A stretch of 64,000 nt of DNA from Phocoena phocoena (lineage: Eukaryota > Chordata > Mammalia > Artiodactyla > Phocoenidae). The notes beneath the pieces are model-generated. The model did no database searches. It saw only the letters and a program-made list of their open reading frames with translations, and was not told the DNA's origin. The translations under genes were made by a program, and so were the position numbers. Positions within the stretch are counted from its first letter, which is position 1. Each line of letters opens with the position of its first letter. Of the stretch, positions 1 to 11,095 are shown piece by piece. The stretch spans positions 117,444,697-117,508,696 of the forward strand of contig NC_089220.1 in the NCBI RefSeq assembly GCF_963924675.1, in the 5' to 3' direction.

Positions 1-1576
1 ATCTGAGTTCTGGGCAGCTGCTCCAGGGTCAGGTGGAGGGATCCAGGCAGTACTAGGGACCTAGACGTCCCTCCACTGCACCGCTGTGCTTGTCTGTCCT
101 GCAGGGCCCTGGGAAAGGAAGCAGAGTGGGTGCCAGGCCCTGGAAGATTTGTTTCTCAGCCGCCTGCCCTGCTGTCTCCAAGCCTGCCTGGCACTAGCTT
201 CCATTTCATTAGTCATGGAAATGCTAACTGGCCTGGAAAACCATGAGTCCACATAGTAGGCTGGTAGGAGCTGCCCTGGGCACGGAGAGCAGTTAGAGGC
301 ATGAATGGGCAGTGCCCTGGGGCAGCTCAGCCATGGCAAGGGCCCAAGCCGTGCTTCCTCATTCCACAGCTCAGAGACCAGAGCTGCTGGGTACCCGTGC
401 TGTGTCTTGCGATGGGGGCGAGTAGCTGGTGCACGATTGCCAGGAGCCAAGAAACAAGCCCCAGTTCCATACTGTCTCCTGTATCCATCCACACCTAACA
501 TGGAAATCCTAAAGTCCAGGAAACATACCGGCGAGCAAAGGCAGAGGGAAGGGGGAGGCAAGGGAGCTCCCTCCTACCCTGCTAGGCCAGCCCACTCTGC
601 CCTGCCTTTAAGGGTGAGAAACAAAGTCTGCATCAGATCAGAAAAGCCCCTCCCCAGGGCTGAGGCAGCTTCTGAATATTGCCCCCCCTCCCTGCACCCT
701 GGGTAGGACTTAGCACCCCCAAAGAGTCCCTGCAGGAGGTGGTCTTGTTTGCTCAGGAGGGTAGGTTCTGCCCAAGGCAGCCGAATAAACCAACATTGTC
801 CCCGTTGAGGCCTAGGCCTGGGACCCCAGGGCCCAGCTGAGTCAATGCCATGTGAATCTCACCATATGGGCGCAGGGCGGCTGCGGCAGGGAGGAGCTGG
901 GGTTGCCATGAGAACCCGCATGCTGGCATTTCCTCTTTGGGGGAGGCTGAACCATACTTCGCAGGCGGTGTAGGCTTCTGAATCCCATTTCTCTGTGTTT
1001 TTTAGGAAGGGAAAAAGGGCAGGGGAGGGGGGTGGGAAAGGCAAGGAGGGAGAGACGGAGTAAGACCGAGGGAGCAGTAGGAGGGCGGGAGCTCTGTGGG
1101 GCTGTTGAGGGTTGATTGGGGTCCTGTGTTCCCCAGAACTCAGCCCAGGGCCAAAACAGGCCTGGTGTCCCCTGTGACCCCCTGTCCAGCCCTTGGGTAA
1201 AACTTTCCCTTAGAACATGTAGCCCTGGGCCCTGCCTGAGGGTTCACATCAACTCCGTGGCCCTTTCTGGGCTCCTCATCCTATCCCTGTCCCCTGAGTG
1301 TTCACCCTGTGGACAGTGACACTGGGGCAGAGACAGCAGAAGACTCGGGCCCTTCTCCTGAGGTCAGGGGCAGGCATCAAAATCTAACCAGAGTACATCC
1401 TAGACTCATTGGGTGGTAGTGGAACTCCACATGGCCAGGGCAGATGCGGAAGGCTGCCTGGAGAACAGGGAACCGTGCAGAGGTGGGAGGTGGGAGGTGA
1501 GGCTCAGAAGGATTTTGGGAGCTGAAAGGAGAGGACTGTTTCCACCCATCCATCTGGTCAGGGATTGAGGGGGTAG

Positions 1577-1782
1577 GTATGCTAAGAGTACAGGCTTTGG
1601 GGACATGGCTGTGAGTCCAGCTCCCTCTTTTCACACCTGTGGTACCTCCGGTAAATGAGCCTCCTTGAGCCTCAGTTTCCTCATTCTGTAAAACGGGGCT
1701 GATAGCCCCTGCCTTGAAGGGTTCCTGTGGTGTGCACACAGCACAGGGGCTAGAGTAGATCTCGTTAAGTGGTAGCTGCCAC
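1577..1782 (+). mobile_element. MIR
   Basis: GCCTCAGTTTCCTCATTCTGTAAAACGGGG with the preceding CTAAGAGTACAGGCTTTGG places the MIR body in forward order. Confidence 0.75.
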
Positions 1783-2446
1783 TGGTGTGGTCATTCAGGA
1801 CGTGATCTCTGGCATTTGCTGGGGACATAGGGATGAGTTTATGTGGTCCTGAGCCTGGAGGGGGACCTGCCCTGAGCAGAGGCGTGATGGTGGGACCTAG
1901 TGTGGCCATGTTCCAGGTAGGCAGCAGTGTAGAGAGGGGCTATCCAGATCAAGAAGAGTGAGCTGGCAGGAAAGAGGCTGGGATGGCAACTAGGGATCTT
2001 GGCTCTGGGGGCAGAACCGGGCCATGTGGGCAGCTCTAAGGCAGGACCGTCACCTCCATTGAATCTCCAGCTCTCCCCTAGCTCCTCTCCTGGAAGCCCT
2101 GCCTGGCGTGTCTGGGGCGGCCAGCCTTCCTTCTCGGGAAGTCCCCTCCAGACCCTTGGAAAATGGGGCTACTGAGCAACACTGTGACACCAGCTCCACC
2201 AGAACTTCCTGACGTGTGATGCTGGAAAAGCCTCTCCTCTCTCACTCTAAATGGGTTTACAGAGAGCTATCCTTCCCTCCTCCAGGGGCTGATAGGGCCC
2301 TGTGAGATGATGGGGCAAGCTTCCTTTAGGATGTGTCTAGAGAAAACAGGGCAGGGAAGTCTGGCTTTATTCCGGTTGAGGAGGTGGGGAGGGCAGAGGT
2401 GGAGAGTTGGGGTGGCCTCAGCTCTGGGTGTTGCCTCCAGTGATAA

Positions 2447-2655
2447 CAGAGCCCAAGTATCAGGTCCTACTATGTGCCAAGATCTTTGCATCTCATTTCA
2501 TTCTTGCAATAACTAGGGAAGTAGCATTATTCCCATTTGACACCTGAGAAGACTGAGGCTCAGAGAAGGACAGTAACTTGCCCAAGGTCACCCAGCTAGG
2601 GTAGCAGAGCTAGGACTAGAACCCAGGTCTGCCTAACTCGTGACCCTATCCATGA
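2447..2655 (-). mobile_element. MIR
   Basis: CTACTATGTGCCAAGATCTT, AGACTGAGGCTCAGAGAAGG, AACTTGCCCAAGGTCACCCAGC and AACCCAGGTCTG in reverse-MIR order. Confidence 0.85.
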
Positions 2656-2879
2656 CCTCTCCAAGCCTCTCTCCTCTGACCTCCACCAGCCCTCACAGAC
2701 TGAAAGGCCCCAGTCCGGCCTCTCCAATGGGCCACTGGGAGGGGTTACAGGGACACTCTGCTCAGCAGAGTGGAAAATGAGGAGAAATGGATGCTGAGCA
2801 GCAGGCCCTGATCCCCAGTGGCTGGAGTCTGACCACACCCAGCCAGCCTGGGGCAGACACAGGACCCCAGCTTAGGAAG

Positions 2880-3490
2880 GGCATGGTCTTGGCATCAGGT
2901 ACATTGAGACTGACTGAAATTTGCTACTCACTCACTCTGGTTCCCCAGCAAGGTACTGAACCTCTCTATGCCTCGGTTTTCTCATCTAGAAAACAGAGCG
3001 GCGCTGTAACAGTCAGACTAGATAGGTTTTGCTGCGATAACAAACAACCTTAAAAATCTCAGAGACTTAAAACAGCTCAGGTGCATTTCTTGCATGACTG
3101 TGACAGGGGGAGGGAGGGTCTGTTCTTAATTGTCACTCAGGACCTTAGGCTGAAGGAGCTGCCCCCATTTCAACATGTGCACCCATGATACCATAGCAAC
3201 AGGAAGAGGCATGGCCAAGCTGGCAGTGGCTCTAAAGCTCCCTCTTGTAAGCGACACAGGTAATTGCCACTAACAGTTCATTGGCCAAAGCAAGTCACAT
3301 GGCCATGCCCAGCTTCAAAGGCAATAGGGAAGTACATTTCCTTACCACATGCCTGAAAGAAGAAAACCGAGATCCTGGCAAACATTGCTTACTGATGACC
3401 ACCGGCACTGCCCCACAGGGATGCCATGAGCATACAATGTGCCAATACAATGGAGACCCTGGCACACAGAATGTGCCTAATAACTGTTAG
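2880..3490 (+). mobile_element. MIR split by an inserted element
   Basis: Left part 2880-3006 (GCCTCGGTTTTCTCATCTAG); right part 3413-3490 (CCTGGCACACAGAATGTGCCTAATAACTG). The element at 3007-3412 separates them. Confidence 0.65.
3007..3412 (-). mobile_element. Old interspersed element, probably MaLR/MLT1-like LTR, inside a MIR
   Basis: Starts with a diverged form of the TATTAGTTATCTATTGCTGC... sequence and continues through CTTAAAACAGCTCAG and GGCCAAAGCAAGTCACATGG. It is flanked by CGGCGCTG (2999-3006) and CGGCACTG (3413-3420), and MIR sequence is present on both sides. The family name is uncertain. Confidence 0.55.
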
Positions 3491-3603
3491 CTCTCTTCCC
3501 CTGCACTTCCAACTCGTAGGGAATCCAACCCCCTTTCCTTTTCTGGCTGTCTCCCCTGATGTCATCAGGGCTGACCGACAGTCCCCACCTTGAGGATGAA
3601 GAC

Positions 3604-3805
3604 TTTTTTTTTTCTGGTACGCGGGCCTCTCACTGTTGTGGCCTCTGCCGTTGCGGGGCACAGGCTCTGGACGCGCAGGCTCAGCGGCCATGGCTCACAG
3701 GCCCAGCCGCTCCGCGGCATGTGGGATCTTCCCGGACCGGGGCACGAACCCGTGTCCCCTGCATTGGCAGGCGGACTCTCAACCACTGCACCACCAGGGA
3801 AGCCC
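3604..3805 (-). mobile_element. CHR-type SINE (tRNA-derived), cetartiodactyl
   Basis: Reverse-strand copy: T-run, then the full SINE body ending in CCACCAGGGAAGCCC. A 16-base target-site duplication GAGGATGAAGACTTTT flanks it (3592-3607 and 3806-3821) with no mismatch. The perfect duplication shows a fairly recent insertion. Confidence 0.93.
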
Positions 3806-4916
3806 GAGGATGAAGACTTTTGCTTCTGGGACAGAGCAGAGCGGTGTCTTCCTCTGGGGCACATGGCATGGTGGCAGCAGAGCCAGGACAAGCAGAAAGC
3901 AGACAGATGTCCTCACTCCCAGCTGAGCACCCCTCCCCCCCGGCCAGTGCCTCTTTTAACAAATGAAAAAAAGCAGGAGATACCAGTAATACCTTGACTT
4001 TATTAAGGGCTTTATAAGACCCAGATCAAATTACACCTCCTGCAATTGAATAGTAAATTCAATTCTGTTCAATAAATGTTGCATTTGACATGGAGAAGGC
4101 CTGGGGTGGTCTGTGTGACCCACCAGACTGAGGACCCCTCCTCTCACTCAGCACCTTCCCTCATCACTCAGGAAGGTGCCATCCCCCCTGGCTGGAGGCC
4201 ACACATCTAACTTAGAGTCCAAGATGAGTAACCAAGATCTGGGGCAGGGAGGGGACAGGGGGCAGGGACAGTGACTTAGGACTTGGGCTTGAGTCCATGG
4301 CCACATAAGGCTGTGTGACCTTGGTCATGTCCCTTTCTCATTTTGGCCCTCAGTCTCCTCCAATGAAGGGATTGACCTAGGTCCCCACCCCCACCTCTGA
4401 CATCAGGGTTCTGAGAACTTCTTTACCAACCAGCATTTCCCCCTCCCCAAAGTGAGGTGGCTTTCCCTTACCCTACCCCTCACCCTATATTCACTGGGCC
4501 AGTCAGACCCTGCCCTCCCCTGCAGTAGCTCACAGTCAGAGGAAGAGATAGGCAGGTAACCAGGCAAAGACCAGGTAGTGAGACAGAGACACACTCCCTC
4601 CAGGGAGGCTCACTCCTTACCAGCCATGGCACAAACCAGACAGGCTATAGGTTGAGCCCAATTTCCTGCCTTCTCTTCCCTGGTCCTGCCATTGACCACT
4701 ACTGGGCTGGAGAAATCCAGGAGGACTCCCTGGTGAAGGAGGAATTGGATCTGGACCCTGAACCACTTAGCTGGACAAGGAGCGGGAGCGGGTTCTAGGT
4801 GGAGAACAGCAGGAGCAATAGCTCCTGGAGGTGGGGTGCATCTGGACTGGGTGTGAGTGACAGATGTCACCTGGAGGATATATTTACACGGAGAAAGGTG
4901 ATTTCCATGTTCTAGC

Positions 4917-4949
4917 AACACACACACACACATACACACATACACACAC
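4917..4949. repeat. (CA)n microsatellite
   Basis: CA run interrupted by two T substitutions. Confidence 0.95.
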
Positions 4950-5129
4950 TTTCCCCAGCTGCAGCCACAGGCAAGGGATGTTGGGATTGTCCAGGAAGAC
5001 AGAAGAGCTGTCAGCCAAGATTTCATAGCGCAGAGCAGAGATGCTGCTGGAAGGCCCAGACAGGCTTCTGAATCCCCGGGGACTGTAGGAAGGGACCCGC
5101 TCCCCTTCTACTCAGTGAATCAATAACAG

Positions 5130-5340
5130 CAACAAGAATAGTAGTAATTCTTTTTGGCACTTTACTGTTAATGAAGTACTCGAGTATTCATCGTCTTATT
5201 CAATCCTCACAGTGGCTCTTTGATGGGTGCTCTGTCCCATTGATTCCCTGATTCACAGGGAAGGCAAACGTTTTGCCCAAAGCCGGTGGGTCCAGGAGGT
5301 GTGCTCACGCCCTTTGACTCCATGGTGTGTTCTGCCTGCT
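5130..5340 (-). mobile_element. MIR, diverged
   Basis: TTATTCAATCCTCACAGTGG and CAGGGAAGGCAAACGTTTTGCCC keep weak reverse-MIR order. Confidence 0.45.
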
Positions 5341-6169
5341 TTTCAGAAGCCACGTGGGCCCTCAGGAGGGGGAAGCTCCTCAGCTCCTTGGTGAGGAAGG
5401 GGAGCAGGGTCCTCGCATGAGTGGGAAATGGATTCTAGAGTCACTGCTCTGTGGCTGTCCTTGACTTCTCGAGTTTGAGAGGTCTCCCAAGGCTACCTTG
5501 CTCAGCCTTCAGCTGAGAGTCCCCGAGGGCTTGACCAAACCCAGAGATCCAAAGACCCCAGGCCCCAAATTACTTCAAAGCCTCTTTCCCTTGAAGCAAG
5601 ACTGTGGCAAAAGTAGCCAGTTCATTGGGTGAAGGGGTCAGCCCCGACCCTGCCCCAGAATCTATATTTCCACTAGCCGGAATTACTTACCCATCAAGAA
5701 GTTTTGAGTTTGTATGTGTTTGTTCTTCATTTGAAGCTGTTTGGAAAGCGTGACTTCCAGGACTTCAAGCTGTGAGGTGAGCACGAGCTCCAGAATCATG
5801 GCTTATTAAGTTAGAGCACGACCTAAAGAAATCTAAACACGTGGGTACGATGTGGTACTTTCTCGGTAGAAATGGACTGTTATCAGTCACTACTTGATAC
5901 AAATTTGGGCTTTTATCATTTGACCTTAAGAAGGAACCGTGACCACTTTTTCCAAATTTGTGTTGCCAGACGCTCTGGGTGTGCCCTGGGCCACGCGATG
6001 TTCACAGTCCTTTGATCTCCTGGGCCAGCAACCTCCTCATTTGTATTTTTAGGTTGGCTTGGCTTCTTTTGCTGCCTAGCTTTCAATACCAGCCTGCAAA
6101 TGATCAGAGACAAGGTGTCAACCGCCTCCTTAGAGCTTCCATGGAGCTTTCTGAACACCATACATTCAG

Positions 6170-6245
6170 TCCTTTGTCATTCATTCATTTGTTCAAAAAA
6201 GTATTTCTTGAAGTCAGGCACTAAGGATACACAATAAAAGAGGTA
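6170..6245 (-). mobile_element. L2 fragment (short)
   Basis: TCATTCATTCATTTGTTCAAAAAAG and GTCAGGCACTAAGGATACACAA match the reverse L2 3' end. Confidence 0.5.
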
Positions 6246-7060
6246 GTGAACTCCCAGCTACTTTCCACAAACGTAGGACTCTCTCTTCCCCCCAGTTCAG
6301 TTTTCCATTAAAAGTGGCCTCTGTGCGTACCCAGATGCATGAATCTGCCATAGCTACTTTTTTCCAATCAGGATTTTTCTTATCCACATTTCTCTCCTGC
6401 CTGACCCCTGCCTTTGAAGCCCAACCCTGAGGCCAAATTCACTCTAGACCCAGCCTCTAAAATGACTACTTGCCCTCCATTAACATAGGCTCGGGGGTGG
6501 CTTGGGAGAGCCACTAGCTTCCACACCATGCCCTGTCCACTCCAGCACCTGGACCCTCCAACACTTACTCCATCTCCCAATCCTTATTCCATCATCTGTC
6601 TTAGCCACGCATGGCCTCTCCCCTCTGTGACCACCATATGGGACTCCCTTGCTGCCTCTGGCAATCCTTCAGCGTCCCCATCTCATCCCCTCCCCATCCT
6701 GAGACTTCTCTACCTTCAGACTCAGCTCCCAGTCTCAACCTGGCCTGGCCCCACCACTAGGCAACTCCTATTTGTCCATCATGGTGGCCTCCAGAAGAGA
6801 AGGAACTGGTGACCTCCAGGACAAGGGTACAGTACTGGACCCAGCCCCACCTTCTAGCATCTGCTGGGCTGACTCACTCTGTTCAGCCCAGAGAAACCTG
6901 CAGAGTCCAGGCTGCCCCCTGCCGGATGCCCAGAGTTGCTATGGCGACCCTCTGCCTGTCTTCCCTGTGTGGAGACAATCGAAAAATAACAGCAAAGACT
7001 GTTTTATTCTGTGTTCTACCTGGGAGCCATTTAAGCCTCCCCACTCCTTTTGACACGTAA

Positions 7061-7085
7061 TTTTTTTTTTTTTTTTTTTTTTTTT
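7061..7085. repeat. Poly(T) tract
   Basis: Twenty-five T in a row with no recognisable SINE or L1 body directly next to it. Confidence 0.95.
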
Positions 7086-7169
7086 GCTTTTAAGATTATC
7101 CTGAAATCTCACTTCCTTCTCTTCCCCCTCACTTCAAACCTCTGTGGCAGAGTCTCCAAAAAGGTCATG

Positions 7170-7526
7170 AAGAACCTAGGGGTAAGATGGGAATAAAGAC
7201 ACAGACCTACTAGAGCATGGACTTGAGGATATGGGGAGGGGGAAGGGTAAGCTGTGACAAAGTGAGAGAGTGGCATGGACATATATACACTACCAAGCGT
7301 AAAGTGGATAGGTAGTTGGGAAGCAGCCTCGTAGCACAGGGAGATCAGCTAGGTGGTTTGTGACCGCCTAGAGGGGTGGGATAGGGAGGGTGGGAGAGAG
7401 GGAGACGCAAGAGGGAAGAGATATGGGAACATATGCATATGTATAACTGATTCACTTTGTTATAAAGCAGAAACGAACACACCATTGTAAAGCAATTATA
7501 CTCCAGTAAAGATGTTAAAAAAACCA
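7170..7526 (+). mobile_element. 5'-truncated L1 3' end, cetartiodactyl type
   Basis: Carries the characteristic artiodactyl/cetacean L1 3' UTR (GAGAGTGGCATGGACATATA, CACTTTGTTATAAAGCAGAA, CAATTATACTCCAGTAAAG) ending in a short A run. The 5' boundary is approximate and no clear target-site duplication was found. No ORF2 sequence remains. Confidence 0.8.
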
Positions 7527-8224
7527 TACACACACGTGTGTACATGCTGTGCACATGGTTACACACCACGTAGACATGAAATTGGCCTCCCTGGTGCTTA
7601 TCAACCAACAGCAAAGCCCCAGGGACCAGGACTCCTCCACCTCACATTGCGCATCACTTTACAGTTTTCAAAGCCCTTTCACATCCTATGTCATGTGGGA
7701 ACCGCACAGGAGGTATTAACACAGCCTCCATTTTTCATGGGAGAAGACTGAGGCTTGGGATCTTAGGTGCATTGACCAGTATTATTTGGTGGCTGACTAG
7801 GGCTGGAACTAAGGCTTCTTGACACTCTTGTTTTATTTTTCTGTCATTGACCCCCTGGGATGATAGAGTTGGGGGTGGTGGTGGAAGGATCCCCCACCCT
7901 TTCATCCTCCCCACTCTCCCCTTGGTAGGGCCTCACTTGCCCAGTCATGAGCAGTGGAGCCCAGCCTGGGTCCAGCTGGGCACACGGGATTCCAAGGTCC
8001 CCTGATTGCACTTCGTGTTCCCTTGGCTTCTGTTTTCCAGCTAGAGGCCTTCCCCAGCCACGTCTGGATGCCAGCTGAGCAGGTTCTCCGCCTTGACCCA
8101 GGAGCCAGAATCCACTACCCCCAGCTTCTTTCTGCGCCCTCTTCCCCACTCAGAATCCTCCTCTCCTTTCCACATCGTGCCCCTGGGTCTTTGCTCTCCC
8201 TGCGCCACCCTTTCTCGCCGTGAT

Positions 8225-8525
8225 TTCCATCTCTGATAGTCACCCCCATATTGGAGATTCACACGGGTATTTGCCTCAAGCTTGCATCTGTAGTGAACAC
8301 GTGCGTTACCACTGACCCCACGTGTGCATTTCCATCGACCAAATGCATTTTTCATCAAGTCCTCTGTCTTACCAAAGACTGGACATTTACATTGAACACA
8401 GCATCACCACCTATCATGTTCACTTTGAATTCATGAACATTTACACCAGCCACAATTAGCCTAGAACATTCCCATTGACATGAACATGTGTGTTGCTATT
8501 TAAACACATTTACGTTGGACAGCCA
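8225..8525. repeat. Degenerate tandem repeat, roughly 20-bp period
   Basis: Variants of a GNACATTTACATTGAC-like motif occur near 8301, 8324, 8342, 8381, 8435, 8464 and 8504. Several spacings fall near 20 or 40 bases. The copies are too diverged to be a young minisatellite. Confidence 0.45.
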
Positions 8526-9194
8526 AGCAGGGCTCTGCGTTTGCAGATAACAGACTGCTATCCTATATTACTCCCAGGTCCGATCCAAACCTTTCTTAGC
8601 TTGCAGGATTGATAGTCATTCCTTGGATGTGTCTTAAAAGCACTTTCCCTAAGTTTGGACTTGAGGGTACACAGATCTAGACCCACAATAACACATGCAT
8701 AGCTGAGGGCCACCTGGCCTTACAGGGGTGCTCCAGGGTGTGTGTGCAAGATTCCTGGGAGCCACTGGGCTGTGTAACAGCAGGTTTGAGGCCCAGGCCA
8801 GGGTTCCTGTTGTCCTCTCCTTGTGTCTTCTGGCCACAGGGAGCAGACTGGGATCCCAGAGGAGCAGGGCCCCGCCTGTGGTCTCCAGCCCTGGAGAACA
8901 GAGTGAGCAAAAGGTAACCCTTGGGAAGGAGGCATGGGTTGCTCAGCATGATCCTGGGGGGCCTTGGCCCCAGTTCATGTGTTGCTATCCAGGGCCCAGG
9001 CTGTCCAATCTCCCCCTTTCTTAGCAGGGTCTCTGAGGCCCAGACAGGGCAGGTCATGAGGACGAGCCAGGCTTAGCTGGGAGCTCTGTACCCCTTGGCC
9101 TGAGGAATCAGGTGTGGGTCAGGATCAGGCCAGGCCATCCTGTGATTAGAACTGCTGTTTAAGGTTCTCTTGGCAACAGCAATCAACACAGAGT

Positions 9195-9530
9195 AGAGCC
9201 CAGCTTTGGAATGAGAATGTAGACAAGTGTGGGTTCAAATCTTGATTCTCCCATTAGCAGCCAGCTGGAGGGCAGGGGAAAGTTGCAGCTCGCAGAGTGA
9301 AAATGGGCATGGTTGTATGGGGGGACATTCCAGCTCTACGGGCCCAGCTGTGTGGTCTTGGGCTAGTGACTTCCCTTCTTTGAGCCTCAGTTTCCCCCTC
9401 TGTAAAACAGGGTCAGTAATGTATCTGCCTCATAGGTTCATTGCATGTGAAATGTCTAGCACAGTGCCTGGCATGCAGCAAGTGCTCCTTAAGTGCTGAC
9501 TCTATGGTTAGTGTTAGTATTGTAATTATT
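9195..9530 (+). mobile_element. MIR
   Basis: GTGTGGGTTCAAATCTTGATTC, GAGCCTCAGTTTCCCCCTCTG, CAGTGCCTGGCATGCAGCAAG. About 60 extra bases lie between the first two blocks. Confidence 0.8.
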
Positions 9531-9920
9531 GTTGTATCTGGGTGATCTTGGGCCTCAGTCTCCTCATCTGTAAAATGGGCTTAATGATGCTACTGAGGGC
9601 CCCAGTTGCCCACCTGATGCCAAAGTCATCCCCATTTACTACCCTTCTCCCCCAGCTGCTGTATGACTGCCCGGTCTTTCCTAGATTCCCATAGAACAGA
9701 GCCCAGAGAGGGGGAGGAAAGAAGGAGACAAGGAAATAGATATCTTACCGTCCATCCATCAGTTAGCAATGGTGGCATCAGTTTTCATGAGAAGGAGAAT
9801 CTGCAAAGTAGTCAAAAAAAATATTTTCTCTTTGACTCCAGCAGCCCAGCTGTTCCCTTTCAGGAAAAGTGCTGAGGGCTGAAAATAAAATAAGGAACAA
9901 TGATAGGAAGACACAAGGAA

Positions 9921-9960
9921 AGAAGGGAGGGAGGGTAGGGAGGGAGGGAAGGGAGGGGTG
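9921..9960. repeat. GGGA-rich tract
   Basis: Repeated GGGA/GGGT runs with at least four G-triplets closely spaced; capable in principle of forming a G-quadruplex on the + strand. Confidence 0.8.
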
Positions 9961-10879
9961 GGCAAAGCAGACAGGGAAGAGAGGGCATGGGGCACAGCAG
10001 CAGAGAGGGGAGCAAGGTTTTGCCAGGGCCTTTCTCAGGCTGCCTGGGACAGCATTCAGCAAGGCTGCCATTGACCCAGCATGTGCTCTAGTGAAAGAAA
10101 CCATCTGTGATCTTTAACACTGGGATTGTTTTTGTGAGTCTTCCTAGTCAATTTCAGGGAGGGGCTCGGATCCCTTGGCTTTTTAGGAAAGGTTGCATCT
10201 CAGCAATGAGTTAAAACACTGCCCTCAGTGCTGGGGAGGGAGACCTTGGAGAGGAATTCCCAGGCTTCCACTCAGCCTCTGACTGTATTCTGACTCTGAC
10301 CCCATGCTGGACAGTTGTGGCCACTCCATGGGCCTTGTAAAGACCCCACTCTGTCCAGCCTTCATACCTTTATACCTACTGTTCCTTCCTCCTAGAATGT
10401 CTGTGCCCCTCTCTGAAGGTCAGGATCCTACCAATCCTGAAAGACTGCCTCCTCCAGGGAAGCCACTGGGATTTCCTCCCTTCCCTGGGGTTCATCTTTC
10501 CTCCTTTCCTGCTCTGATCACTACTCATCTTGTGTCAGACCTTCCTGTGAGCTGGGCCTACCTATCCCCTGGCTTGTGCTCTGGCAAACGGACCGGGACC
10601 CTTTCATCTCTGGCTTCCTAGTGCCTTCTGTCAGGGGCAGGACAGCATGGGGGCCACAGCAGGGCCTGGTCTGGGAGCCTCCAGGGGCCTTGATTCTCAG
10701 CAGGGCACTGGCCCATCCCTAGACTCCCACCAGGAAAGCTACGAGAGAAACTGTCCTCCCAGCTTCAGCATTAGCATGTATATAATAGGCAATTAGACAA
10801 ATGAATTCTAGGTCCCCTACCACACACTCAACCAGCTTAGAGCCTTCCCCGACCTCCACACTGTACAGCTGGAATGTAC

Positions 10880-11095
10880 CCAGGGGGCCACTTACTTCTC
10901 TATGACCTTGTGTAAGTTACTGTGCTTTTCCGTGCCTTCCGTGCCTGTGTTTCCTCACCTGTAAAATGGGGACGCTCATAGCGCCTTCCTCATAGAGCTG
11001 TTGAGAGTATGAAATAAGTTAACGCCTAGATTACAGGAGGGCCCTGGTACCTGGCACAGAGTAAACGCTCCGGAAGCGTCAGGCATTTCTATTTT
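10880..11095 (+). mobile_element. MIR
   Basis: GTGTTTCCTCACCTGTAAAATGGGG, CATAGAGCTGTTGAGAG and TACCTGGCACAGAGTAAACGC in forward order. Confidence 0.8.
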
